Assembly (NCBI RefSeq): GCF_018448935.1
Contig: NZ_RCWC01000008.1
Span: 1-64,000 of the forward strand
DNA from: Photorhabdus noenieputensis
GTDB lineage: Bacteria > Pseudomonadota > Gammaproteobacteria > Enterobacterales > Enterobacteriaceae
DNA length: 64,000 bases
Direction: 5' to 3'
Shown here one piece after another: positions 35,109 through 43,670 of this stretch. The stretch's first letter is position 1; each line of letters begins with the position of its first letter. The translations under genes were made by a program, and so were the position numbers. Below the pieces are notes generated by a model. It saw only the letters and a program-made list of their open reading frames with translations. It was not told the origin of the DNA and did no database searches.

Positions 35109-35858
35109 ATGATCGTTTTTGTGACAGGAGCAACGTCAGGTTTTGGTGAATCAATTGCCAGAAGATTCATTCAAAACGGTGCTAAAGTTATTGCGACTGG
35201 ACGACGTAAAGAACGGTTAGAGAAACTAAAAGCTGAACTAGGTGATAACTTTTACTTTGTTCAATTTGATGTAACTGATCGGGCAGCTATCAACCAAGTT
35301 GTAGAACAATTACCAGAATCACTCCGTCATATCGATATTTTAGTCAATAATGCAGGTTTAGCGCTTGGATTAGAACCTGCTTATCTGGCTAACCTGGATG
35401 ACTGGGAAAGCATGATTGATACTAATGTCAAAGGGCTTGTCAATATGACCCGTGCTCTGCTGCCTGGAATGGTAGCAAGAAATCATGGGCATATTATTAA
35501 TATCGGTTCTACCGCTGCAAGTTGGCCATATTCCGGTGGGAATGTTTACGGCGCAACTAAAGCTTTCGTCAAACAGTTTAGTTTAGGTTTACGGGCCGAT
35601 TTACAGGGAAAAAATATCCGTGTTACTGATATAGAACCCGGTTTAGTTGGTGGAACTGAGTTTTCTTTAGTACGTTTTAAAGGCGACAATGATAAAGTAA
35701 ATAAAACCTACGATGGCACCCAGGCATTAACCGCTGAAGATGTCACTGAAGCTGTTTTTTGGGTAGCTAATTTACCTGCACATGTCAACATTAATACATT
35801 AGAAATGATGCCAGTTTGCCAATCATTTGCCGGACTTAGTGTGCACAGAGATGAATAA
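35109..35858 (+). CDS. ydfG: NADP-dependent 3-hydroxy acid dehydrogenase YdfG (SDR)
   Basis: The 249-residue classical short-chain dehydrogenase opens MIVFVTGATSGFGESIARRF. It has the cofactor-binding TGRRKERL arginines (NADP preference), NNAG, and the catalytic Ser with YGATK (Tyr, Lys). Length and sequence match enterobacterial YdfG, which oxidises L-allo-threonine, serine and 3-hydroxypropionate. In E. coli it also removes malonic semialdehyde. It has its own candidate promoter and a strong site AAGGGG. Confidence 0.9.
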   Translation: MIVFVTGATSGFGESIARRFIQNGAKVIATGRRKERLEKLKAELGDNFYFVQFDVTDRAAINQVVEQLPESLRHIDILVNNAGLALGLEPAYLANLDDWESMIDTNVKGLVNMTRALLPGMVARNHGHIINIGSTAASWPYSGGNVYGATKAFVKQFSLGLRADLQGKNIRVTDIEPGLVGGTEFSLVRFKGDNDKVNKTYDGTQALTAEDVTEAVFWVANLPAHVNINTLEMMPVCQSFAGLSVHRDE

Positions 35859-35939
35859 TCACATTCTTCTTGATAATTTGTTGAACATCTTGATGCTATC
35901 TTATAATTTATCTATCTGATAATTTCTTGTTGTGCCATC

Positions 35940-36066
35940 TATACCCTATGGATTTCAAGTTGCATCGCGACGGCAAGGGAACGAATCCCCGGGAGCATAG
36001 ATAACTATGTGACTGGGGTGAGTGAGTGCAGCCAACAAAGAGGCAGCTTGAAAGATGACGGGTATA
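35940..36066 (+). repeat. ERIC element (full, 127 bp)
   Basis: A second full-length copy in the same orientation as the one at 7356, from tataccctatgg to gatgacgggtata. It ends about 30 bp before the ynfB-like gene and so lies in that gene's promoter or leader region. Confidence 0.95.
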
Positions 36067-36098
36067 AATTGACTCCATCTCTTTCAAGAGGATAAAAG

Positions 36099-36461
36099 AT
36101 GAATATTTGTAATTCTTTAATATTAAAAGCTATGCCAGCTATCGCTCTGGCAATACCATTGTTATGGCAAACACCGGCACTGGCGGCAACTTGCACTTCG
36201 GGAAGTACCTGCGTCACAGTGCATGGCAGCGGAGATTCTGTGCTTGATAAAGAAGCCGCCCGTCAAAGCAAAGAACAATGGGATGAAACCAAAAATCTTC
36301 GCACTAAGGTTAATAAACGTGCTGAGAAAGAGTTCGACAAGTTCGATAAAGCCATTGATGCTCGTGATGCATGTATGAAAAGCACCAATATCAATGCTTA
36401 TTGGGAACCCAATACCGAACGTTGTTTAGACAGCAATACAGGTATGCCTATCAGACCGTAA
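36099..36461 (+). CDS. ynfB: DUF1283 exported protein (YnfB-like)
   Basis: The 120-residue protein has a signal peptide (to about residue 29, ALA-ATC). Its mature part contains [21 protein letters not shown], then [18 protein letters not shown]. The last stretch, with paired cysteines, is the YnfB/DUF1283 hallmark. Periplasmic, function unknown. AGAGG supports the start. Followed at 16 bp by a second small exported protein. Confidence 0.83.
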   Translation: MNICNSLILKAMPAIALAIPLLWQTPALAATCTSGSTCVTVHGSGDSVLDKEAARQSKEQWDETKNLRTKVNKRAEKEFDKFDKAIDARDACMKSTNINAYWEPNTERCLDSNTGMPIRP

Positions 36462-36477
36462 TATAAAGGTAATGATA

Positions 36478-36756
36478 ATGAAGATGAAAAAAGCACTTTT
36501 ATGTAGTGCGCTGCTCCTTACCCTATCCCCACTTGCACTTGCTGCACAAGCTTCATGCGAAAGCGTGAAAGAACAAATTGCGCAGAAGATTATCAATAAT
36601 GGTGTGCCGGAATCTGGCTTTACATTGGAAATTGTTGCTAATGACCACGTTGAACAAGCTGGAAGTAAAATCGTTGGGCATTGTGAAAATAATACCAAAA
36701 AGATTGTGTATACCCGGCAAGGAAACCAATCTCAACCTCATCCAACCTCAAACTAG
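36478..36756 (+). CDS. ynfD: DUF1161 exported protein (YnfD-like)
   Basis: The 92-residue protein has a signal peptide (MKMKKALLCSALLLTLSPLA, cleaved near LAA-QA). Its mature sequence CESVKEQIAQKIINNGVPE, then SKIVGHCENNTKKIVYTR, has two cysteines and fits the DUF1161 family (YnfD in E. coli). The start is the ATG eight bases after AAGG; an ATG six bases earlier is too close to it. Probably co-transcribed with ynfB. Function unknown. Confidence 0.7.
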   Translation: MKMKKALLCSALLLTLSPLALAAQASCESVKEQIAQKIINNGVPESGFTLEIVANDHVEQAGSKIVGHCENNTKKIVYTRQGNQSQPHPTSN

Positions 36757-36835
36757 ACCCACATCATCTTTCTGAAGGAAAACACATACAGTTCAGAGAA
36801 AATATTACGCCAATATTTTACCATTAATGAGTAGA

Positions 36836-36865
36836 GGTCGAGGCTATACGCTTCGGCCCTTTTTC
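36836..36865 (+). terminator. Rho-independent terminator
   Basis: GGTCGAGGC and GCTTCGGCC pair with two G-U pairs around a short loop, followed by CTTTTTC. It lies 80 bp after the DUF1161 gene. Confidence 0.6.
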
Positions 36866-37099
36866 ATATTGTCTCTCGATGAACAGCGCGTTAGCAGTGT
36901 CTTCCGTGGCAAGTTGTACCTGAATGATAACTTTAATATAGTTTCATATATAAACCATTAGTTTTTTTAAAACTGACAATTCAAATAACCAACTCTAATA
37001 TTATAAAGTTTTGAAACATAAATATTTACCGAATAATGGTGAGTTAAATATCTTTTTAGCTCAAAAAATCACATTGAAATTTTAAAATAGGAAACCGTT

Positions 37100-38497
37100 A
37101 TGAGTGATCTTATCGCTAAGAAAATTCTCTCTATTATGGTGTTTTTAATAGCATTAGCGATATCAGGATGTAGCGCTGTCGCAGGAAATCAAACAGAAAC
37201 CGAGAATTTTAATGGCAGCAGCAGTGAGCAATATGTGAAAATTTATTTGCATAATAATACATCACGTTTATTAGTGGCTGAAAAAACAAATTTATTTTGG
37301 GGAAGTTGGATTGAAAAACCATCGTCATCAATACCTGCATATAGTCGCGATTCATTTACCTCAAAAGGTAAGATTTTTAGTGGCACTGAGGGTGAAATTA
37401 TTTATCGTTTACCCAATAGTGAGGATAAGTTAAATGTTCACTGGAGCCTTTCATATTGGGGTGCTCAGAACCACAATATCTCTCTCTCCGCAGTATCAGC
37501 TAATTATAAAGTTGAGAAAACAGTTAAAAGTTTGTCTTCTTCGGGCATAAAGATTGATATTTATCTCACTGAAAAAAATATAGATAGCAATTATAAAATT
37601 GCCGTAATGTCAGATCCCCAGCCGTGGCGTTTAGATCCTGAAAAAGGTGATCCTAATGCCGACAAAAAACCGTGGGAAGAATTAAATAGAAAAGTAGCAG
37701 ACAGTATCAATAATATTTATGAACGCAATCATCTTGCCTTTGGTATCGTTAATGGCGATCTTACCGAGTTTGGACGCGCCAGTACCAGAAGAAGCCTTGA
37801 GGAGATATATACATCAAAAATCAAATTCCCGCTATTTATGGGATTGGGAAATCATGATTATGCAAATAATGTTAATGATTGTACTTCCCTCGAAAATCTT
37901 GATTTCAGTCGTAATGCCTGTGCCAGATCCGCTGTATTTGATATGGCAGAGAGAATAAGTAATTATAGTAAAGAATTAAATAATTTCTCCTATGACTATG
38001 ACAATAAAGCATGGAAAGGAAGTCTATCTTATTCATGGGATTTTGGTGATATTCATTACGTTCAATTACAAAATTACCCTACCTATAGCGTCAATTTGAA
38101 CCACTATATCAGCCCAACTGTTTATATTACAAAATCCCTTGACTGGTTGGAAAGCGATCTTAAATCTGCTCAAACAAGAGGAAAGGCTGTGGTTTTAAAT
38201 TTTCATGATGGGTATGACCATTTTATTAGTAACAGCAGTTATGCTGAAAAAGAAAAATTTAAATCACTGATTAAAAAATACAACGTTATGGCGGTTTTCG
38301 TTGGACATTCACATTTTCTTAAAGAATACAACGCCCCTGTATTTGGAAATGCCATAGTCTATGATAGCGGAGCACTATTTAAAGGTGATTTCTTTATCAT
38401 TAATGTTAACAAAAAATGCATGCAAATATCTGCATATAATGGAATAAATGGCATTCCCAAGTTTGTTAAAAAAATGACAAGTGTTTGTGGTAAATAG
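37100..38497 (+). CDS. Lipoprotein with aegerolysin-like domain fused to calcineurin-like phosphoesterase
   Basis: The 465-residue protein has a lipoprotein signal (LIALAISGCSAV, Cys24). Residues of about 45-150 resemble aegerolysins, with YVKIYLHNNTSRLLV, FWGSWIEKPSSSIPA, the family mark SGTEGEIIYRL, then VHWSLSYWGAQNHNISL. From about residue 170 a metallophosphoesterase follows: VMSDPQPW (Asp in the usual D-x-H/Q position), VNGDLTEFG, GLGNHDY, LNFHDGYDH and VFVGHSH. Aegerolysins bind membrane lipids, so the enzyme half may act on a lipid phosphate or phosphodiester at a cell surface. The fusion is unusual and the substrate unknown. Monocistronic, with terminator. Confidence 0.72.
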   Translation: MSDLIAKKILSIMVFLIALAISGCSAVAGNQTETENFNGSSSEQYVKIYLHNNTSRLLVAEKTNLFWGSWIEKPSSSIPAYSRDSFTSKGKIFSGTEGEIIYRLPNSEDKLNVHWSLSYWGAQNHNISLSAVSANYKVEKTVKSLSSSGIKIDIYLTEKNIDSNYKIAVMSDPQPWRLDPEKGDPNADKKPWEELNRKVADSINNIYERNHLAFGIVNGDLTEFGRASTRRSLEEIYTSKIKFPLFMGLGNHDYANNVNDCTSLENLDFSRNACARSAVFDMAERISNYSKELNNFSYDYDNKAWKGSLSYSWDFGDIHYVQLQNYPTYSVNLNHYISPTVYITKSLDWLESDLKSAQTRGKAVVLNFHDGYDHFISNSSYAEKEKFKSLIKKYNVMAVFVGHSHFLKEYNAPVFGNAIVYDSGALFKGDFFIINVNKKCMQISAYNGINGIPKFVKKMTSVCGK

Positions 38498-38542
38498 AGA
38501 TCAAACCTATTATATCGAATTGAGATTTTAGATTAATAATAA

Positions 38543-38571
38543 ACCTCACTTTTTCGCAAGTGAGGTTTTCT
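38543..38571 (+). terminator. Rho-independent terminator
   Basis: AAACCTCACTT and AAGTGAGGTTT form a perfect stem with a short loop, followed by TCTTATT, about 45 bp after the phosphoesterase gene. Confidence 0.85.
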
Positions 38572-38713
38572 TATTGATTGCTTATAGATCACAATCACGA
38601 TATTTATGTATAAATAAGATTCCAAAATAGCGCTACATCTTATTCCACAAATAATTATATGTATAACAATGGGTTGAATAAGGCTGCGTGTAGCAGAATT
38701 ATGAAACGTTATT

Positions 38714-38738
38714 TATACCCGTCATCTTTCAAGATGCA
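38714..38738 (-). repeat. ERIC fragment (terminal 25 bp)
   Basis: tatacccgtcatctttcaag plus atgca matches the end of an ERIC element in reverse orientation and runs directly into IS630-type transposase sequence. It indicates that an ERIC was broken at this point. Confidence 0.7.
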
Positions 38739-39025
38739 GTTTTTAGCACCTGAAAATGGTCGTTAATTCCAGACATCAGCGAGTCCGCTATATCAGGTAG
38801 CGTTGTGGTGAAAAATTTGAATACTTTGTCTCGAAATTCATGTTTATCAGCGAAATAACGGTTATTTCGAACAGGTTCATTCATAACCTTCCATAATCGT
38901 TCTATCGGGTTTAAATTTGGGCTATATGGAGGAAGGTAATGTCACTCAATGTTGCTAACATAAGCCTACTCCTCCACAAGATGAGCTTTGTTGTCACCCG
39001 CACCATCCACAATAAGATGAATTTT
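38729..39025 (-). pseudogene. IS630-type transposase remnant
   Basis: The minus strand reads IHLIVDGAGDNKAHLVEE, stop, AYVSNIE, stop, HYLPPYSPNLNPIERLW, KVMNEPVRNNRYF. LIxDGAGxHK and LPPYSPxLNPIExxW are the catalytic blocks of IS630/Tc1 transposases. Two in-frame stops and the missing N-terminal half mark it as dead. Confidence 0.88.
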
Positions 39026-39029
39026 TTAA

Positions 39030-39182
39030 TATTTGCCATTTATTAACCATCCTGAATTCGATGATAGGAATATTTTTGATATTACGTCCCAAATATCACC
39101 CGCTAAAACACCATTATCTCAAGAGGAGATACAAGCTCATATTGCTGCCGGCAATAAAAGAAGAAATAAAAAAAGCAAATAA
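39030..39182 (+). pseudogene. C-terminal fragment of an unidentified protein
   Basis: An open frame without a start codon reads NHPEFDDRNIFDITSQ, then PLSQEEIQAHIAAGNKRRNKK and stop. It abuts the IS630 remnant and looks like the polar tail of a gene truncated by the insertion. An imperfect hairpin (GGGAG...CTCCC) follows at about 39197-39219. The parent gene is not recognised. Confidence 0.4.
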
Positions 39183-39397
39183 TCTTATTATTAGGGAGTA
39201 GCATAGGATGCTCCCCTGATAACATTGCTGATAAAAGATCACAGGAAACAATGTACTTGATTAGAAAACCGAACTCTTTAATAAATTTACCCGCTCTTAA
39301 TTAATAAAACCGACAAAGAAAAAAATAACTTGCATAAAATAACTTATTTTGGTAGCTATAATTGAGAATACTAATGTCAACAATGAGGGCAAACTGA

Positions 39398-39790
39398 ATG
39401 ACTAAATTCATCCTTACGCTGTCTATTATCCTTGGTCTTACAGGGTGTGTTTCGCAGAAACAACCACTTTCTCTTGATTACATCGCAGGTAATGAAACAT
39501 TTCATTTATCCAAACCTTGTATAGAACAAGCTCTTCCTGTAGGAGAAGTCGGTGATGATTTAGCTGTGAATGCCAATAACATTTTTATTAAGGTTAAAAA
39601 AGGACTGAATTGTAGTGACCGGTTCAAACTTTTTTTAGCAAGAAACTTAGGGAAAGAGTTGTTTATTTACTTTGACGGTAAGCCAGTCATAAAAACCAGA
39701 CTTGTTTCTATGATTCATCCAGAAGAAGGCTTCCATCAAGCAATAGAATCGAAATCATTGTCAGATGGAATTCTTAGATCCTTGAATTAA
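39398..39790 (+). CDS. Small lipoprotein, unknown function
   Basis: The 130-residue protein has a lipobox (ILGLTGC, Cys17). The mature sequence has two further cysteines (KPCIEQ and LNCSDRF), and ends with 'ELFIYFDGKPVIKTRLVSMIHPEEGFHQAIESKSLSDGIL', which resembles the SecD-type periplasmic P1-fold strand-helix pattern. AGGG lies eight bases before the ATG. Probably outer- or inner-membrane anchored. Function not known. Confidence 0.65.
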   Translation: MTKFILTLSIILGLTGCVSQKQPLSLDYIAGNETFHLSKPCIEQALPVGEVGDDLAVNANNIFIKVKKGLNCSDRFKLFLARNLGKELFIYFDGKPVIKTRLVSMIHPEEGFHQAIESKSLSDGILRSLN

Positions 39791-39859
39791 TGAAAAGCCT
39801 ATGGTTGCTACTCTTGTGTTTCATTTATCCATCAAAAAAAGCAAACCATAGGCTCAACT

Positions 39860-40087
39860 TTAAGCGTTGTAAATGATCCTAATGACTTGACCTATAGAGT
39901 AACTTTTAAACCTAATACGATCCGTACCAGCACCATTATTATCCGTAATTTGATGTGATCCAGGTCCCGTTGTACTTATTCGTTTCACTCCAGTCGATAC
40001 GGGATATTCAATTTCAACACCAAAAGCTGATGGGGCCGATGAGTCGGTATCAAAACTTATGGTATATACTGAAATTCCTGAATGCAT
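39860..40087 (-). CDS. Short hypothetical protein or gene fragment
   Basis: The 75-residue frame is beta-rich (ISVYTISFDTDSSAPS, YPVSTGVKRISTTGPGSHQI). The frame stays open about 14 codons upstream of the ATG (TWGPWVDLR), with no better start and no ribosome site. It may be the C-terminal end of a lost larger gene. No family recognised. An inverted repeat (GCCTATGGTT...AACCATAGGC, 39795-39854) lies between it and the lipoprotein gene. Confidence 0.35.
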   Translation of the reverse strand: MHSGISVYTISFDTDSSAPSAFGVEIEYPVSTGVKRISTTGPGSHQITDNNGAGTDRIRFKSYSIGQVIRIIYNA

Positions 40088-40280
40088 CCGAAGATCAACC
40101 CACGGTCCCCATGTTTTAGACAGAAAATTAACTAAATTCTAATTAATATAAAATTATAACTCATTATAGTAATATTTTATGTAGATTAATGAGTTATTAA
40201 ATGATATATATCCAAAATGGAGGAAGGTAATGATCTCCATTTCGGATAAAATCAAGCATCTTCAATGATTACGGGTATAT

Positions 40281-40988
40281 TTATGTATATTGGTTCTCTA
40301 TACCAACTTCACTCTCACTTCCCCCAACTTGTTTAAATATAGTGGCGACATCCAAGTAGCAGGATAAATCTTTCTCTTCGGGGCGTAAAATATAAGGAAT
40401 TTCACCTAATTGTGGCGCATTAATGTGACGGCGTAATCTACCCATCACTTTAGTATAGTGCGATAAGCCAGGATTAATTCTGTTAGCTACCCACCCGACT
40501 AATTGCAATCCATCATTTATTATTGCCTGCGCAGTTAAAATTGAGTGATTTACACAGCCAGGCTGAATACCAACAACTAAAATCACTGGGATTTTTTCCC
40601 TAATCACCCAATCAAAATAAAAAGTTTCATCATCCAATAATACACGCCAACCACCGTTACCCTCAATAATAACGCGATCTGCTTTATTACTAAGATTATT
40701 CAATCCTTTTTTCATCTGTTCGAAATCAACCTGATTTCCTTCACAATACCTGCTTTTCCAGATAACTGGGTTAATTTCTTCATAGTTAAGCGGAACGGGA
40801 GAAGATTTTTGTAGGATCACGCCATCTCGATTACGTATACCTTCTTCTGTTTCATACCCTTCTGTAGCTATAGGCTTATACCCTACTGCCGTTGCTCCGT
40901 CACGATTAAAAACTTGTAATAATGCACGGGTAACAACCGTTTTACCTATGTTGGTATCTGTCCCCGTAACAAATAGGCGCGTTAACAT
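40281..40988 (-). CDS. bioD2: Dethiobiotin synthetase paralogue
   Basis: The 235-residue P-loop enzyme has FVTGTDTNIGKTVVTRAL (Walker A with the GT-x2-GKT form), YKPIATEG and VIIEGNGGWRVLL. It joins CO2 to 7,8-diaminopelargonic acid to make dethiobiotin. The gene lies outside any bio operon and next to mlc, exactly like the ynfK/bioD2 paralogue of E. coli. In the usual family motif 'EGAGG' the second residue is Asn here. Confidence 0.87.
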   Translation of the reverse strand: MLTRLFVTGTDTNIGKTVVTRALLQVFNRDGATAVGYKPIATEGYETEEGIRNRDGVILQKSSPVPLNYEEINPVIWKSRYCEGNQVDFEQMKKGLNNLSNKADRVIIEGNGGWRVLLDDETFYFDWVIREKIPVILVVGIQPGCVNHSILTAQAIINDGLQLVGWVANRINPGLSHYTKVMGRLRRHINAPQLGEIPYILRPEEKDLSCYLDVATIFKQVGGSESEVGIENQYT

Positions 40989-41160
40989 AAATTCTGTTTT
41001 CCATAATGACAGATAGAATCCGATTAATGAGCGCTTAAGTCTAGAGGATGCAACTATAAGGGAGATTGCGTTAGCTCAATGTTTTGTTTAATTGCCAGGT
41101 CAATTTAGCAAAAAAATCCATATAAAGTTGATATTACAACCAGAAAATCGCTATCAAGCA

Positions 41161-41287
41161 TATACCCTATGGATTTCAAGATGCATCGCGACGGCAAGGG
41201 AGCGAATCCCCGGGAGCATAGCGAACTATGTGACCGGGGTGAGAGAGTGCAGCCAACAAAGAGGCAACTTGAAAGATGACGGGTGCA
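41161..41287 (+). repeat. ERIC element (127 bp, degenerate right end)
   Basis: Third full-length copy; the last bases are gggtgca instead of gggtata. It ends exactly at the mlc stop codon, so it forms the 3' end of the mlc transcript. Confidence 0.93.
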
Positions 41288-42499
41288 TTATCCTTTCATT
41301 AAATTGATCAACAATGAACCATCATATAAAGCTTTTTTAATTGATGCTACCGCAGATAATGTGCCTGAATTATTGAATTTTGTCGCAACTAACTCAATCT
41401 GTTTGCCATAAGCAGGCAAAGAGTGTCGTTGAATACATTCATTAATCACCGGATACAAAACCTGCTGTGAAGCATTAAGGGGTGAACCCATCAAAATTTT
41501 TTCTGGGTTAAATAAATTAACCATAATTGCGATAATATGACCAATTTTCACCCCGATATCACGAATAATATCTATTGCCAAAGTATCGCCGTTATTAACC
41601 GCTTGACAAAATGATTCAATAGTCAATGGCTCACCGTTCAGTAAAGAATCTGGTACCACTGACAACTGCTGTTTTGCTCTGGATAAAATATGGCTGATAC
41701 CCGCAACTGTTTCCAAACACCCCAAATTCCCACAATAGCAGCGTTTACCATCAGGTTCAGCCTGAATATGTCCTATCTCCATTACACCACCGTTGCCAGC
41801 ATGTAATGTCTGCCCCGCAATAATCACGCCAACGCCAACATATTCATCAATGACCATTTGGATAATATTCTGACAATTTTTTGCCGCTCCATATAATGAT
41901 TCAGCTATCGTCCAGGCGGTTATTTCATGTTGAAGAAATACCGGTAATCCAGTTCGACAATGCAGGTATTCTCCTATTGGTAACTCCTGAACCTGATAAT
42001 AAGGGAAACTATGGATTAAACCCTTGGTCGGATCAACAATGGCATTTATAGTTATGCTAATTGCCGTCAAACGTTCAAGACGAGATTGATAGCGACCGAA
42101 AAATGCATCAATCTCATCAATAATAGTATCTAAAAAGGATTTTTCCTGGTTGACCGGTAATGGCAATACATCTTCAACAATTAACTTGCTGCTTAAATCA
42201 CGCAGTCCCAATATTAAACTTCCCAAGTTAATACCGACACACAGGAAATGCCAACTTTCAGAATCCAGCTTCAATCCGGTCGCCGGACGCCCTCTGAATC
42301 CTAAATCCAGAAATTCCGTTTCCATGACTAAATGCGCATCAACCAATTCACGGACAATCTTAGTAATACTGGCTGGAGCAAGTTGAGCTGTTTTGGATAG
42401 TTCAATACGGGAAATTGGCCCATATTGATCAATTAACCGATAAACAGTACCAATATTAATCTGTTTTATCTGATCAATATGCCCCGGTTGTCCATCCAT
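41288..42499 (-). CDS. mlc: Glucose-responsive ROK repressor Mlc (DgsA)
   Basis: The 403-residue ROK protein has an N-terminal winged helix (YRLIDQYGPISRIELSKTAQ, then LAPASITKIVRELVDAHLV) and a sugar-kinase-like body. Its zinc site is in the ROK signature GHIQAEPDGKRCYCGNLGCLETVAG. In E. coli Mlc represses ptsG, ptsHI and manXYZ and is pulled off DNA by dephosphorylated PtsG. Length and neighbour bioD2 fit that gene. An ERIC element abuts the stop. Confidence 0.92.
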   Translation of the reverse strand: MDGQPGHIDQIKQINIGTVYRLIDQYGPISRIELSKTAQLAPASITKIVRELVDAHLVMETEFLDLGFRGRPATGLKLDSESWHFLCVGINLGSLILGLRDLSSKLIVEDVLPLPVNQEKSFLDTIIDEIDAFFGRYQSRLERLTAISITINAIVDPTKGLIHSFPYYQVQELPIGEYLHCRTGLPVFLQHEITAWTIAESLYGAAKNCQNIIQMVIDEYVGVGVIIAGQTLHAGNGGVMEIGHIQAEPDGKRCYCGNLGCLETVAGISHILSRAKQQLSVVPDSLLNGEPLTIESFCQAVNNGDTLAIDIIRDIGVKIGHIIAIMVNLFNPEKILMGSPLNASQQVLYPVINECIQRHSLPAYGKQIELVATKFNNSGTLSAVASIKKALYDGSLLINLMKG

Positions 42500-42629
42500 T
42501 ATTTATCCTTTTACGCTCTAATTAATTCACGTTCCAAAATAATTGTTGGCTGATTATGTCTAGGTTTTAGGCAAAAAGTATGATTTTTTCAGTAAATATG
42601 TGATATTCAGCACGAAATTTAGCTGATTT

Positions 42630-43544
42630 CTACTTATTTTTTCCATCTAATATATTAGATATGAGCAGGCTTATCAGCCTGTCTGCGGCGGCCGATATTG
42701 GCCTATTTTTGTGATTTACCAACCAGACCTCAGAGCAAGAGTGGTTATCAACGATTGGAATATACTGAACACCATCCACTTTCATTCGAGTAAAAGATTC
42801 AGTCACAATACTGACGCCTAATCCCGCCGAAACCAGCCCAAGAATAGTCATTGCTTCGCCTGCTTCCTGTGAAATCATCGGTGTCACACCTGCTTGAGCC
42901 AGTAATGTCATGATTTCATCATACAAAGCCGTTCCTACTTCGCGCTCAAAAAACACCATCGAATAACCAGCCAACATTTCGAGCTTTATTCCCTGTGAGG
43001 CATATTCCAGCAAAGGATGTCCATCATAAACAGCAAGCATAAAAGGTTCTCGAAATAATAGCCGATACTCAAGATTATCTGGCAATTGGGTATTACGCAT
43101 GATGCCAACATCGATCCGCCCAGTCAGTAATGGCGCAATTTGTTGTTTAGTATTCATCTGATGCATATGAATAGCGACTTCCGGGTAACGTTCCCGAAAT
43201 TGCCGTAAACTCAGAGTAACCTTATGCATAAAGGGTGTCGTAGAGGTGAAACCAATAGATATTTCACCTAATTCTCCTTTCTGCATTCTTGCTGCTTTTG
43301 TTGCGGCAGCATCAACCTGAGCCAGGATCTGATAAGCTTCTTTTAGAAACATGCTACCGGCTGGCGTCAAGCTCACATTCCGGTTATTACGTTCTAACAA
43401 CTGCGCATTTATACTATTTTCAAGTGATTGAATTTGTTGGCTTAACGGAGGCTGTGAAATATTAAGCCGTTCTGCCGCACGACCAAAATGTAATTCCTCT
43501 GCCACTGCAATAAAGTAGCGCAAATGCCGTAGTTCGATAGCCAT
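42630..43544 (-). CDS. ynfL: LysR-type regulator YnfL
   Basis: The 304-residue LysR protein has N-terminal helix-turn-helix MAIELRHLRYFIAVAEELHF, then RAAERLNISQPPLSQQIQ, and a periplasmic-binding-type effector domain. It is divergently transcribed from the MFS gene ynfM, as in E. coli, and is likely to regulate it. ATG chosen with AGG five bases upstream; a GTG two codons earlier is possible. Confidence 0.88.
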   Translation of the reverse strand: MAIELRHLRYFIAVAEELHFGRAAERLNISQPPLSQQIQSLENSINAQLLERNNRNVSLTPAGSMFLKEAYQILAQVDAAATKAARMQKGELGEISIGFTSTTPFMHKVTLSLRQFRERYPEVAIHMHQMNTKQQIAPLLTGRIDVGIMRNTQLPDNLEYRLLFREPFMLAVYDGHPLLEYASQGIKLEMLAGYSMVFFEREVGTALYDEIMTLLAQAGVTPMISQEAGEAMTILGLVSAGLGVSIVTESFTRMKVDGVQYIPIVDNHSCSEVWLVNHKNRPISAAADRLISLLISNILDGKNK

Positions 43545-43670
43545 AATCACCTTTGAGATCTAATACATATTATTATCAATGATTAATATATTAGACAAAA
43601 TATTTTGCAATTCATATGCTTGATCTTCATAAAAATATAAGCCTGCTAATGCGTTAAGTAAGGAAATTAT

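Noticed and set aside
39795-39854. Inverted repeat GCCTATGGTT...AACCATAGGC as a terminator
   Set aside because: The loop is about 40 bases and no T-tract follows either arm, so termination is doubtful.
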